64,000 nucleotides of DNA from JAWKXU01 sp020446465 (GCA_041396845.1 JAWKXU010000003.1:248001-312000); one strand, 5' to 3'; shown: positions 8,822 to 17,931, numbered from the stretch's first letter. Numbers and translations are program-made. Notes: generated by a model from the sequence alone, not told the origin.

Positions 8822-8887
8822 ACGGCCAAACAATAATTCAGGGCATTCGACCTGACGCAATCAGATCGGAAACCGCTTCAGAACGCG

Positions 8888-9847
8888 TCAGGCGCTCGCC
8901 TTCAGTCGCCCCTGGGCAGCAACAAGACGCGACATGATTTTCAGATCACGGTCGGCCAGCTCCAGCGCAGTATCAGCCCATAAATCGACAATGGCTTTCA
9001 ACTCGGCAAGAGGAACGGGCGCAGTAACCCGTGCAGCGGCCTTGGCCCGTACCAGTGCGGAATGCCGCCGATCCGCCTTGGCCATGAACTCTTCACATGC
9101 AGCCCGCCCCTCACCCGGCTCGACAACCTGGTGAACGATACCAAGGTCAAACATATCCTGCGCGCTGTAAGTCTGGTTGGAGAGAATAATCCGCTCCGCC
9201 TGCGCCAAACCGAGCTTGCGGATGAGGAAAGCGTGCGCCCCCATGCCGGGGAAGAGGTTGAACATGATTTCAGGCAAGCCGAATGTCGCAGTGCGTTCGG
9301 CGATGATGAAGTCGAACGACAACAGCGCCTCAAAACCGCCGCCCAACGCAGCCCCTTCAACAAGGCCGATAGTCAGCATTGGCAATTGAAGCGCCGCAAT
9401 GTTGCGATCGAGAATCTCGACGCAACGATAGCCATAGCGCACCAGGCCATCGCGATCGCCAGCGCGAATCAGCGACTGAAACAGTTGAAGATCACCGCCG
9501 AAACAAAACACATCCGGCGTGCGGCTGCCAAGAATGAGATAATCGAGCGGTTTGCGCTCAGGCCCGAAATTCAAGGGAATCAGGCGCTGCCAATCCTCAA
9601 AATCGCGAAGCAACGACTGTGTGAAGCTGGGGCGACCGACCGAGCGCATAAAGCTCCATAACGCGCGTTGGCCTTCATCATAAAATACGTCGAGTTCGTT
9701 GAGGCGAAAAAGGTCTTCCGCAGCAGAAGGCACTTCGCCCCCCTGCTGCACCAGCGATTCTTCATCGCAAGGCAGCGTGAAAGCCCGATTATCATCGAAA
9801 CTTTCATTATCGGGTGCGCGACCAATTGATGCGCTGACCCTATCCAT
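8888..9847 (-). CDS. rpfF: RpfF-like DSF (diffusible signal factor) synthase, crotonase family
   Basis: A 319-aa crotonase-fold protein. It resembles RpfF, which makes cis-2-unsaturated fatty acid signals from acyl-ACP by dehydration and thioester cleavage. Matching blocks are VFCFGGDLQLF, LIRAGDRDGL, ALGGGFEALLS, FGLPEIMFNLFPGMGA, YSAQDMFDLGIVHQVV and VDLWADTALEL, in the RpfF order. The two RpfF catalytic glutamates (Glu141 and Glu161 in Xanthomonas) are present as Glu173 and Glu193 with the same 20-residue spacing, which argues against a plain enoyl-CoA hydratase. About 45 N-terminal residues look variable. It has the strand of the exopolysaccharide operon but follows it after 154 bp with its own promoter-like site. 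No RpfC, RpfG or RpfR is in the window. The exact signal is unknown. Confidence 0.82.
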   Translation of the reverse strand: MDRVSASIGRAPDNESFDDNRAFTLPCDEESLVQQGGEVPSAAEDLFRLNELDVFYDEGQRALWSFMRSVGRPSFTQSLLRDFEDWQRLIPLNFGPERKPLDYLILGSRTPDVFCFGGDLQLFQSLIRAGDRDGLVRYGYRCVEILDRNIAALQLPMLTIGLVEGAALGGGFEALLSFDFIIAERTATFGLPEIMFNLFPGMGAHAFLIRKLGLAQAERIILSNQTYSAQDMFDLGIVHQVVEPGEGRAACEEFMAKADRRHSALVRAKAAARVTAPVPLAELKAIVDLWADTALELADRDLKIMSRLVAAQGRLKASA

Positions 9848-9929
9848 AAACGCCCCCCTGTTGCCTCCGGCATATGTTCATTTTCACGAACTGCCGATAC
9901 GCAAAGAGTATGCCCTACAGGAGCCGATT

Positions 9930-9979
9930 GGCAATGAGGAAATTGCCCTAATCCTATGATTTTCAAAGATTAATGCCAA
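9930..9979 (-). promoter_or_regulatory. Candidate rpfF promoter with overlapping palindrome
   Basis: On the minus strand TTGGCA (9979-9974) is followed by exactly 17 bases and TAGGAT (9956-9951), a sigma70-like arrangement, in a conspicuously AT-rich stretch. Transcription would start near 9944. The perfect inverted repeat GGCAAT-N6-ATTGCC occupies 9930-9947 and so would cover the start site, as a repressor operator often does. The regulator is unknown. Confidence 0.45.
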
Positions 9980-10001
9980 ACTATTGTATTTTAATACTTT
10001 T

Positions 10002-11897
10002 TTAACCAACACCAAGGTGCCGGAGGCTCCGTTCCAGCATAAGAAGCTGCCAAAGCAGTCGGGAATGGTCGGCACTCGCGTTGATGTGGTCGTCTGCAAG
10101 TTTGGCAATTAACCCACTGTCAAACCAGCCAGTCCGTGCAAGGTTTGCATTGCTGGCGATGGCGCGTGCCTCACTGGCAAGCGGCCCGCGCAACCAATCC
10201 GTAATCGGCGTTACGAATCCCTGTTTGGGACGAAACAGAATGTCATCGGGCAAGTAGCGGCGCATGACCTTCTTGAGCAGAAATTTGCCCTGTGTTCCAC
10301 GCAGTCGTGCCCTTTGTGGCAGGGTCGCGGCAAACTCCACAAAACGATAATCCAGCAGCGGTTCACGCGCCTCAAGGCTAACGGCCATGCTGGTGCGATC
10401 GGTCTTGGTGAGGATGTCCCCCGGCAACCAGAACTTCAGATCGGCATATTGGGCGCGATCCAGCCCATTGCGCGCAGGTGCGCCGCGCATCAGGTCAACA
10501 AAGGGTTGTTCGGCCCGATAGTCACCGCGCACCTTCAGGAAATCAGGGGAATAAAGTCTGTCGCGCAATTCGGGCGGCGTTATGCTGAGCGCACGGGCGT
10601 AACCATGAGCGCCATCTTGCGCGAGCGCGAGAAACGTTGTCTTGGCCCGCAAAGGGCGCGGCGCCCAGTCAGCCTTCGGGTAGATTGCTCCCAATGTGCC
10701 GAACACGCGCCCCCGAAGCGCCGATGGCAGAACCGCGCGGACCATTTCCTCCCGCGCCTGAAATGCCTGCCGCCGATAACCCGCCAGTGCCTCATCCGCG
10801 CCATCGCCCGAAAGCGCCACAGTCACAGTTTCGCGGGCAAGTTCGCAAACACGCCAGGTTGGCAGCGCCGACGCATCGGCAAAGGGTTCATCAAACATCG
10901 CCGCAATGTGGCCAATCTGTTCAAAGTCCTGCGATCCGACCTGCCGGTTATGATGATTTGTAGCAAAGCGCTGGGCGACTTGCTGCGCGTAGGAGCTTTC
11001 ATCAAGAGCAGCGACATCAAACCCGATCGTGCAGGTTTTGACCGGATCGCGCGTGGCTTCGGCCATCAGGGCGACCACGCTCGATGAATCGACACCGCCT
11101 GAAAGGAATGCCCCCAGCGGCACATCGGCCACCGTGCGGGCGCTAACCGCTTCACGCATAAGGTGCAGAAGTTCAGCCTCCATAGCCGCAAGAGAACCGC
11201 GTGCACGTTTCTCGAACGAGACATCCCAATACTGCTGCGAGCGCGCCGGTGGCCGGTCATGGTGGAGGAGCCGGAAATGCCCCGCCGGCAGCTTTTCAAC
11301 TGATTTCAGAATCGACCGGTGATCGGGGACATACCCCCATGTCAGATAGTCCTCTATCGCCAGCGGATCGATTTCACGCCGCAAAAGCGGATGCGCCAGC
11401 AGCCCTTTCAGTTCCGAGGCGAAGGCCAGCGACCCATCGCTGAGCGTTGCCATATAAAGCGGCTTGATGCCCAACCTGTCGCGCGCCAGAAACAGTGTGC
11501 GCTCCGTCAGGTCATAAATCGCAAACGCAAACATGCCGTTGAGCCGGGAAAGGCAATCTGGCCCCCACCGCTGCCACGCAGCAAGAATGACTTCTGTATC
11601 GCCGTCGCTGCGAAAGACCGCGCCTGTATCGCGCAGTTCCTTTCGCAGTTCCTGAAAATTGTAGATTTCACCGTTGAAGACGATCACGGCACGGCCATCT
11701 GCCGCGTGCATCGGCTGTGGGGAGCCTTCGAGGTCGATGATCGACAACCGCCTATGGCCCAGCCCCACCCCCGGCGCAGTCCACACACCTGCACCGTCCG
11801 GCCCACGGTGAACAATTGCATCGCACATGCGTTCCACCCGGTGCATCTCCACCGGCTTGGGCGTCCCACAATGAAATATGCCTGCAATTCCGCACAT
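10002..11897 (-). CDS. XrtA-associated amidotransferase, asparagine synthase family
   Basis: A 631-aa protein with an N-terminal class II glutamine amidotransferase domain (catalytic Cys2 in MCGIAGIF, then VHRGPDGAG and FNGEIYN) and an asparagine-synthase domain with the SGGVDSSSV pyrophosphatase loop near 270. It matches the family named amidotransferase 1, exosortase A system-associated. It probably amidates a carboxylate, perhaps a uronic acid of the polysaccharide; free asparagine synthesis is less likely in this context. It is the last gene of the ten-gene leftward operon, 9 bp after xrtA. Confidence 0.9.
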   Translation of the reverse strand: MCGIAGIFHCGTPKPVEMHRVERMCDAIVHRGPDGAGVWTAPGVGLGHRRLSIIDLEGSPQPMHAADGRAVIVFNGEIYNFQELRKELRDTGAVFRSDGDTEVILAAWQRWGPDCLSRLNGMFAFAIYDLTERTLFLARDRLGIKPLYMATLSDGSLAFASELKGLLAHPLLRREIDPLAIEDYLTWGYVPDHRSILKSVEKLPAGHFRLLHHDRPPARSQQYWDVSFEKRARGSLAAMEAELLHLMREAVSARTVADVPLGAFLSGGVDSSSVVALMAEATRDPVKTCTIGFDVAALDESSYAQQVAQRFATNHHNRQVGSQDFEQIGHIAAMFDEPFADASALPTWRVCELARETVTVALSGDGADEALAGYRRQAFQAREEMVRAVLPSALRGRVFGTLGAIYPKADWAPRPLRAKTTFLALAQDGAHGYARALSITPPELRDRLYSPDFLKVRGDYRAEQPFVDLMRGAPARNGLDRAQYADLKFWLPGDILTKTDRTSMAVSLEAREPLLDYRFVEFAATLPQRARLRGTQGKFLLKKVMRRYLPDDILFRPKQGFVTPITDWLRGPLASEARAIASNANLARTGWFDSGLIAKLADDHINASADHSRLLWQLLMLERSLRHLGVG

Positions 11898-11906
11898 TGG
11901 TGCGGC

Positions 11907-13472
11907 TTATCGGAGCTGTGCGATGGCGTCCATCCATGCACCCGTCGGAGCAGTGGAACGATGGAAGGCGGCAATCCGATCCATGGCAGGAAGTTCCCCT
12001 GCCTGCTCTTCGGCAGAAAGTATCAACATGGCAGTCGGCCGGGCGCGTAACAGCAGTCTGTCACGCATGATCGCCAGCTTGAGCCGCGTATTGCTGCCCG
12101 TCAGCAGGTTGCCCGTGCGATAAAATGTCACTGCAGTTCGTTTCATGTGGCCATGCGCAAGCAATTCATCGCTTTTCCCGTCAACCCTTTCAGGGCCAGG
12201 GCGTAACCAGCGCCACGCCGTATCGGGCATGAGCGCGCCTTCGCCATATCCGCCAGCCTCTCGTCCCTCTTCCTGATTTTCATAAAGCGCATAAAACACG
12301 TCGACCCGCTGGCCATTGCGATCAACATAAGTGCCCAGCAGGCGATGCCCGGCGCCCGTGGCGCGCGGCTCCCACCATTCAGCCGGTCTGTAATCGGCCA
12401 GTTGCCAGCCATCGACCTGCGGCAGCGCGATTGTTTCGGGCAATTGTGCGGCTGTTCTTTCTGCCAATGTCCCCCACAAGAGCGCAATTCCGGCAATCGC
12501 GGCAATGGCAGCGAGCGCGACACCATCTTGCAGGCGCCCTTCTGGCAGGCAGCTTGGAAACCGGGTGCTTCCCGATGCCGATGGATCAATGATTGCAGCA
12601 TCCGCAGCCCTGTCAAAAAATCGCCATGAAGCGCCCAGCACCATCAGGATTACGAGCGCAAAGAACACCCAGCCATAGAATACGTGGTCAAACCCTGCGG
12701 CGAACGCGATGCCGTGAAACTGTGCAATGTAGATAGTGCCCCACGCGCGCACGCCATTGGCAACAATGGGAACCGCCACACAAACGGCCATGAACAGTGC
12801 GCGCCTGCGCCAACTGACAAAACACAAGTGGCTGACCAACACGCCGAGCGCGACCATGGCCACAAGGAACTTTACGCCCGAACACGCCTCGGCAACTTCA
12901 AACAACCCTGCGGGCGTATCTATGAACACGCCATCAATGCTGGCTGTAATGCCGCTCCAGTGTGTGAGGGCGATGGTGATCCGGGCAGTCAACATCTGCA
13001 ACGGCGGCACCAGTTCATCGCCAAATGGAACCATGAACAGGGCATAAGCCAGCGGAAACAGCAGCAAGAGCGTCACGCGCGGTCCCAGCAGGGTCAACAC
13101 TGCCCCTTCCAGAATCAGCACGGCGCCAAGCTGACGCGCAAGGTTAAGGCCGGAAACGGCCCCCAGCAGCCAGCACAGCGCAGCGCCTGCCACCAGAAGA
13201 AGTCCCGGCGACCAGGCTTGTGGTTTTACCTCAGCCAGTTGCGGTGCGCGCATCGCCACCAGCCAGCCCACTATAAGTGGCACGAACAATACGTGATTAT
13301 AGGTCGAGCTATTCCACCACTGGTCCGCCATCATGAGCCAGTCGGGCAGAAACAGGAGGACAACCGCCAAACCAGCCAGCCCAACGGTCACCAATGGCCT
13401 GCGCCACTGCGGCGCGATACGGTCTGCCACACCCCTGAGCGGGGTAAGCCGAAGCGCCGTATCAGGCGACAT
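11907..13472 (-). CDS. xrtA: Exosortase A fused to an EpsI domain
   Basis: A 521-aa polytopic membrane protein. Residues 1 to about 290 form the exosortase membrane core with about eight helices and the catalytic triad Cys197 (EACSGVKF), Arg242 (NGVRAWG) and His263 (DHVFYGW). A C-terminal periplasmic EpsI-type domain runs from about 320 to 521. Exosortases cut and sort PEP-CTERM proteins through a transpeptidase-like reaction; XrtA occurs with exopolysaccharide genes. The ATG at 13472 is chosen because the frame upstream lies inside the sugar transferase and does not look like exosortase. It overlaps that gene by 11 bases. No PEP-CTERM substrate is encoded in the window. Confidence 0.95.
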   Translation of the reverse strand: MSPDTALRLTPLRGVADRIAPQWRRPLVTVGLAGLAVVLLFLPDWLMMADQWWNSSTYNHVLFVPLIVGWLVAMRAPQLAEVKPQAWSPGLLLVAGAALCWLLGAVSGLNLARQLGAVLILEGAVLTLLGPRVTLLLLFPLAYALFMVPFGDELVPPLQMLTARITIALTHWSGITASIDGVFIDTPAGLFEVAEACSGVKFLVAMVALGVLVSHLCFVSWRRRALFMAVCVAVPIVANGVRAWGTIYIAQFHGIAFAAGFDHVFYGWVFFALVILMVLGASWRFFDRAADAAIIDPSASGSTRFPSCLPEGRLQDGVALAAIAAIAGIALLWGTLAERTAAQLPETIALPQVDGWQLADYRPAEWWEPRATGAGHRLLGTYVDRNGQRVDVFYALYENQEEGREAGGYGEGALMPDTAWRWLRPGPERVDGKSDELLAHGHMKRTAVTFYRTGNLLTGSNTRLKLAIMRDRLLLRARPTAMLILSAEEQAGELPAMDRIAAFHRSTAPTGAWMDAIAQLR

Positions 13473-14733
13473 GGCGCGATGGCTCAAAGGCGTTATCGAC
13501 AAGCCGAACCTGGCTCGCCCCGCGCGCGGCAAGCATCGGCAGCGCCGCAAGCATGGCTGGCCAGCTGCGTTGCTCAATGACAAAGGCACGGGCAGCCCTG
13601 CCCATGGCGCGCGATTCGGTCCTGTGTGCCAGCAGTTCCAGAATCCGGGCGACAAAGCCATCGGGGCCATACGCAATGGCGAACTGCGCCCCATCCTTCG
13701 CGCCAATTCCCGTTGCTGCAGTTTCGGACACGACCACCGGGCACGCCATCGCCATCGCTTCGAGAACCTTGTTCTGAACCCCGCGCGCCAGCGAAAGCGG
13801 CACACAGGCAACGTCTGCTGCGGCGAGAAAGGGGCGCATATCGGGAACGCCGCCCCAGACACGCGCGCCCTTTGCCCCGTCATACTGGAGCAGCGAGGGT
13901 GCCGGGTTGCGCCCGACGACATGCGCCATGGCTTCAGGGTGAACATGCCGCAATGCCGGCAGGATTGCGCCCAGAAGCATGTGCGCGGCTGCGACATTGG
14001 GGGCATAGTCCATCTGCCCGGTGAACACGATATGCGGCCCCGGTGCCGAAGCGATTTCCGGATGCGGTCTAACCACGCCCGGATCGAAAAAGCCCGCGTC
14101 AATGCCATTACCCAGCGCGAGGATTGTATGGTCCGCTGGCGTGCCGATGCGGGATCGGAAGAGGTCAGCTTCCGCCTCGCTTACCAGCAATGTGTGGCAC
14201 GCACGGGCGGACATGCTTTCCTCAACAGATTTAAGCAAACGCCCTTCCCGCGCATGTATCCAGCGGCGAAGCGCGAAACCCCGCGTGGCATATTCGTCAA
14301 ACTTGGCGGAATCGACATCGACAAGGTCCAGCAGGACGCGTCCCTTGAAATCGTGAGGCACATATTGCCCCATTTGCCCCGAAAAGACGTAAATCGTGTC
14401 TATGGGACGTGTGGAAAGTGTCTTTTCCACATAGGCGGCAAGCGCGCTGTTGTGAAAGGCAGCCAGGCTGACCGGACAGTTACGGGCCAGAGCTTCCAGC
14501 CCTGCCCGCCACAGAGGTTTTTCACGCCGGATGAGGCAGTGGCTTGCGGCCACTTCTGCCAATTCGGCATCATGCGCCATGTCTGAATCGTTGTCGCCCA
14601 GCGTTGCCACATGAACCGGCGCAAGCCCGGCCAGCGCCTTCAGGATATGGTGCGAGCGAATCTTGTCGCCCCGATCAGGCGGGAATGGCACCCGATGCGC
14701 CAGAAACAGGATTTCGCCGCCGGGATCGCTCAT
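13462..14733 (-). CDS. XrtA/EpsH1-associated sugar transferase (glycosyltransferase family 1 type)
   Basis: A 423-aa glycosyltransferase of the PEP-CTERM/EpsH1-associated sugar transferase 1 type. The N-terminus ILFLAHRVPFPPDRGDKIR is characteristic of that family. The donor-binding half has GNGIDAGFF, VFTGQMDYAPN and the late LEAMAMACPVVVS segment that holds the catalytic Glu. It should act in the cytoplasm on repeat-unit assembly. The ATG at 14733 gives an ATGA overlap with the FemAB-like gene and starts at the conserved core; a TTG-type extension to 14796 would add 21 unconserved residues. Confidence 0.9.
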   Translation of the reverse strand: MSDPGGEILFLAHRVPFPPDRGDKIRSHHILKALAGLAPVHVATLGDNDSDMAHDAELAEVAASHCLIRREKPLWRAGLEALARNCPVSLAAFHNSALAAYVEKTLSTRPIDTIYVFSGQMGQYVPHDFKGRVLLDLVDVDSAKFDEYATRGFALRRWIHAREGRLLKSVEESMSARACHTLLVSEAEADLFRSRIGTPADHTILALGNGIDAGFFDPGVVRPHPEIASAPGPHIVFTGQMDYAPNVAAAHMLLGAILPALRHVHPEAMAHVVGRNPAPSLLQYDGAKGARVWGGVPDMRPFLAAADVACVPLSLARGVQNKVLEAMAMACPVVVSETAATGIGAKDGAQFAIAYGPDGFVARILELLAHRTESRAMGRAARAFVIEQRSWPAMLAALPMLAARGASQVRLVDNAFEPSRHVA

Positions 14734-15797
14734 CCCAGCCCCCGCGCGATCAGCGGACCAAGCCGATTGGCGACCGGCAAAGGAAGGCGCTTCCACAATT
14801 CGACACGTCGCGCGTTGCTGGTGCTGGTCGGGTCGGTATCACGCAGCGGCGCACCCGGCGCATTCCAGACACCATAGGCAAGCGCGACAGGTTCAAAACC
14901 CCAGTTGCGTTTGAAGTTGTAGGGACCGCTCCCCGTCTTTGACCGGCCAAAATCGAAATACTGACACCCCTTTGCGCGGGCGTGGAGCATCAGTTCATAA
15001 TACATCCGGTCATTGGCGCGCAGGTGCCGTGCCGCCAAGGTGCCGCCGCCCCAATAAGGCAGGACCGCCCCGCGATGATAAAGCGAGAGCACCGATGCCA
15101 CCGGCGCACCTTCGCTGCGGACAGTCAGAATATCGGCATTGTCGCCAAACCTGTCGAGCACGGCGTCGAACAGGCTGCGCGGGAAAACCGGCGTTCCCAG
15201 ATTGCGAACGCTTTCGGCATAGACAGCGTAGTGGGCTTCACGATCGCGCGCGCCATTGCCGGTTTCAACCACCAGATCATTCACCAGCCCTTTGCGGACT
15301 TCGGCGCGCTGTTTGCGCGGAATAGCAAGCAGTTCAGCCTCGTCATCGTCGGCCAAGGCTCTGGCAAAACCGCTGTGGCTGCCCTTCTTTGCCTGCCAGT
15401 GCCAAGGGATCGGGCCACCGCGCAATTCCACTGCTGTGCAAGACCACCGCAGCGCCAGTTCCTGTGCGGATTCCGCCAGTTGCAGCGCCACGGCATCCTG
15501 TTCTGCCAGCGCCCCGCCACCCACGGCAAATCCGGTGGAGGCCAAGGCCCGCCCGAACAGGGGCGAATGCACTTCGCTGAGTGGCAACCAGCCCACGACT
15601 GCCCCACTCTGTTCTGCAACTATGCCAAGGGCGCGCTGCCCCGTGCCGTCCTGAATCGCTTCGACCCAGTCAAGCGTATGGAACACGGCCGCGTCAGGAT
15701 GCTCAGCAACAAGCCCGGAGATAGCTTCGCGATCACGTGCATCGCGCAAATCAGCCATGCGCACGCTGATGGCAGAAAGCGGACTATGCGCGTTCAC
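14730..15797 (-). CDS. FemAB-like XrtA/PEP-CTERM system-associated protein
   Basis: A 355-aa protein of the FemAB/GNAT superfamily, matching the exosortase A-associated FemAB group. Visible are an N-terminal GNAT lobe (AVFHTLDWVEAI, GWLPLSEV), the basic ELLAIPRKQRAEVRKG segment and a second lobe with FPRSLFDAVLDRF, GGTLAARHLRANDRMYYELM and FDFGRSKTGSGPYNFKR. FemAB enzymes transfer aminoacyl groups from tRNA; here an aminoacyl or acyl transfer to the polysaccharide or its precursor is possible. Start and stop overlap both neighbours by 4 bases, a sign of translational coupling. Confidence 0.88.
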   Translation of the reverse strand: MNAHSPLSAISVRMADLRDARDREAISGLVAEHPDAAVFHTLDWVEAIQDGTGQRALGIVAEQSGAVVGWLPLSEVHSPLFGRALASTGFAVGGGALAEQDAVALQLAESAQELALRWSCTAVELRGGPIPWHWQAKKGSHSGFARALADDDEAELLAIPRKQRAEVRKGLVNDLVVETGNGARDREAHYAVYAESVRNLGTPVFPRSLFDAVLDRFGDNADILTVRSEGAPVASVLSLYHRGAVLPYWGGGTLAARHLRANDRMYYELMLHARAKGCQYFDFGRSKTGSGPYNFKRNWGFEPVALAYGVWNAPGAPLRDTDPTSTSNARRVELWKRLPLPVANRLGPLIARGLG

Positions 15798-16666
15798 TCC
15801 GCAGCCTCCTGCAAGGCAGCAACTTCACGGTGGGCGATCATGTCCATCCGCCCCCAATCGAACTCACGGATAAGTTGTTCCAGCTTTTGTGCCATGACCG
15901 GAATCTTCGTGTAGTGGCGCAGCCGGGATTTCAGCGGTGCGCCGTTTACGCGCGGCTGGTCCGGGTCAATTTCCCATGGATGGAAATAGAATACCGCTGA
16001 GCGTTGATCCCGACGGTTCACCTGCCGGATCGCCCAGCGTGAAAACGCGTAAGGCAACACACGGAAAAACCCGCCTCCGCCCGCGGCCAGACGTTTGCCG
16101 CCAAGCTCTGCTGTCGTGACCGGGATTTCGACAAGGTCCGACCATGGCAGGGGTTTGAACGCAAAACGCGGCGCTTCGGCCCAGCCATAGTGATCGTGCG
16201 CGATGGGCGCGACGCTGGAACTGTAGGCATAGCCCTGCTCTGCCAGAACCATATAGGCCCACGGCGTGCGCTTATCGATCGAAAAGCTGGGCGCACGATA
16301 GCCAAGGATCGGCAGGCCGGCGGCATCTTCCAGAACCTTGCGCGAACGTTCAAGGTCCATGGCAAACTCATCACGGCTCATACGGAATACCCGCCCATGG
16401 TCCCAACCATGGCTGGCCAGTTCATGCCCCGCATCAACAATGCGCCGCATCAGCGGACCGTTGCGCCGAGCCACCCAGCCCAGGGTAAAGAACGTCGCTT
16501 TCACATCCGCTTCGGCAAACATGTCGAGAATGCGCGCCACGTTGCCTTCAACCCGGTCGTCAAGACTGTCCCAGGTGCCGCGTGCGATCACATCCTCAAA
16601 TGCGCCGACCTGAAACCAGTCCTCAATATCGACCGACAAGCCATTGATTATACCGGTGGTGGACAC
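15794..16666 (-). CDS. XrtA system polysaccharide deacetylase
   Basis: A 290-aa NodB-fold carbohydrate esterase 4 with the short C-terminal extension (DUF3473-like) found in exosortase-associated deacetylases. The metal-site motif is SVDIEDWF with Asp13, the HxxxH equivalent is in GHELASHGWDHGR, the RAPSFSID block follows, and FYFHPWEID near 230 is the late conserved block. It should remove N-acetyl groups from the exopolysaccharide. There is no signal peptide, so it may work on lipid-linked precursors in the cytoplasm or use another route. It overlaps the FemAB-like gene by 4 bases. Confidence 0.92.
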   Translation of the reverse strand: MSTTGIINGLSVDIEDWFQVGAFEDVIARGTWDSLDDRVEGNVARILDMFAEADVKATFFTLGWVARRNGPLMRRIVDAGHELASHGWDHGRVFRMSRDEFAMDLERSRKVLEDAAGLPILGYRAPSFSIDKRTPWAYMVLAEQGYAYSSSVAPIAHDHYGWAEAPRFAFKPLPWSDLVEIPVTTAELGGKRLAAGGGGFFRVLPYAFSRWAIRQVNRRDQRSAVFYFHPWEIDPDQPRVNGAPLKSRLRHYTKIPVMAQKLEQLIREFDWGRMDMIAHREVAALQEAAE

Positions 16667-16681
16667 AACTTCCTCCAGACG

Positions 16682-17917
16682 TCAAGCCGCCATCGATTGA
16701 CTTGATTCAGCCTCGATCATCTCAATCAGAGTCGTCAGCGTGTGGCGCACGGCATGTTCCTGTTCTGCCAGACGCTCTTCCAGTTCGCCGAGGCGCGCTC
16801 TCAGCGCCTGTGCCTCGCCATCGTCCTCCGGCTGCATCCGGGCAAGTTCGCCCGCGCGCGTGAGGTCTTCCACCGCAAGGCGAAGTTCCGCGATCTGGCT
16901 GTCACGTTCAGCCAGCAGATCCTCGACAAGTTGCGGGTCGAGCGCAGGGGCGGAAGGCGCGGATGCGAAAGTATTCTCCACCTCAGCCAATGCCCGTGTG
17001 TCCACATCCCCAAGCGGGACATCGGCATCATGGCTCACCTTGACCGGAGCGGGCGCAGGCCCGGCCTTGCGCATCGGGGCGGGAGCAGCCTCTGGAAATG
17101 CATTATCGCTTTGCATTTCATGGATGACGGCATGAAGCATTGCCGCATCAATGCGATTGCGTTCTTCAACCGCGCCGAGCAGCAGCAAGCGATTGACGAT
17201 CTGGTTGATACGGCGCGGAATACCACCTGTCGCGTCATAAAGTTCGGTAAAGACACGCTGATCAAATGCCGGATTACCCTGCCAGTCTACGCATTTCAGG
17301 CGATGCATGATGTAGGGCTGAACCTCGGTTGCCTCCATCGCATCGAGATGGTGCGCGGCAATCACCCGCTGGCGCAGCTGTTCCAGCCCCGGATGCCCCT
17401 GCAAGGTGGCGCGGAACTCCGGCTGGCCAAGCAAAAGTGTTTGCAGCAGCGGGTGTGACCCAAGCTGGAAGTTGGACAGCATCCGCAGTTCTTCCAGCGC
17501 CTCGATCGAAAGATTCTGGGATTCATCGACGATCAGCAGGCAGCGGCGCCCTGCGCGCGCCTCATCATGGAGGAACCCTTCGATTGCGCCCAGAGCGCCC
17601 GCCTTGTCGTGCCCTTCGATTTCGATCCCGAAACTCTGCGCGACTACGTGGATGATTTCCTCGCCATCCAGCTTGCTCGTCACGACCTGCCCGACAGTCA
17701 GTCGATCCGTGTCGATTGTGGAAGTCAGGTGAGCGACCAGCGTGGACTTGCCCGCGCCAACCTCGCCCGTAATGACGATGAAACCTTCACCCTGCGCCAG
17801 ACCATAGCTGAGATATGACAGCGCCTTGCGGTGCGAGATCGATTCAAAATAGAAGGCCGGATCTGGCGTCAGTTGGAAAGGACGGCCTGTAAGCCCATAA
17901 AAATCATAGAACATCAT
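16682..17917 (-). CDS. XrtA/PEP-CTERM system-associated ATPase (ExeA-like)
   Basis: A 411-aa AAA ATPase of the GspA/ExeA type. The N-terminal FYGLTGRPFQLTPDP motif is typical, with Walker A GEVGAGKST (Lys57), Walker B LLIVDESQNLS and the GIPRRINQIVNR sensor-2 region. Residues from about 310 to 405 form a predicted coiled coil (AERDSQIAELRLAVEDL, LEERLAEQEHAV), which probably mediates assembly. It probably energises or organises the export apparatus. Either of the first two ATGs (17917, 17914) could be the start. It lies 15 bp upstream of the deacetylase. Confidence 0.92.
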   Translation of the reverse strand: MMFYDFYGLTGRPFQLTPDPAFYFESISHRKALSYLSYGLAQGEGFIVITGEVGAGKSTLVAHLTSTIDTDRLTVGQVVTSKLDGEEIIHVVAQSFGIEIEGHDKAGALGAIEGFLHDEARAGRRCLLIVDESQNLSIEALEELRMLSNFQLGSHPLLQTLLLGQPEFRATLQGHPGLEQLRQRVIAAHHLDAMEATEVQPYIMHRLKCVDWQGNPAFDQRVFTELYDATGGIPRRINQIVNRLLLLGAVEERNRIDAAMLHAVIHEMQSDNAFPEAAPAPMRKAGPAPAPVKVSHDADVPLGDVDTRALAEVENTFASAPSAPALDPQLVEDLLAERDSQIAELRLAVEDLTRAGELARMQPEDDGEAQALRARLGELEERLAEQEHAVRHTLTTLIEMIEAESSQSMAA

Positions 17918-17931
17918 GTTTCTCCCTGGGC

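Noticed and set aside
8888..9847. Ordinary enoyl-CoA hydratase reading of the crotonase protein
   Set aside because: The two-glutamate spacing and several long blocks follow RpfF more closely than housekeeping hydratases. The general crotonase name would hide this.
11907..14108. A 733-residue continuous frame that would extend exosortase A by 212 N-terminal residues
   Set aside because: The extension lies in an alternative frame of the sugar transferase gene, is Arg/Trp-rich and unlike exosortases. The ATG at 13472 gives the normal start and an 11-base gene overlap.
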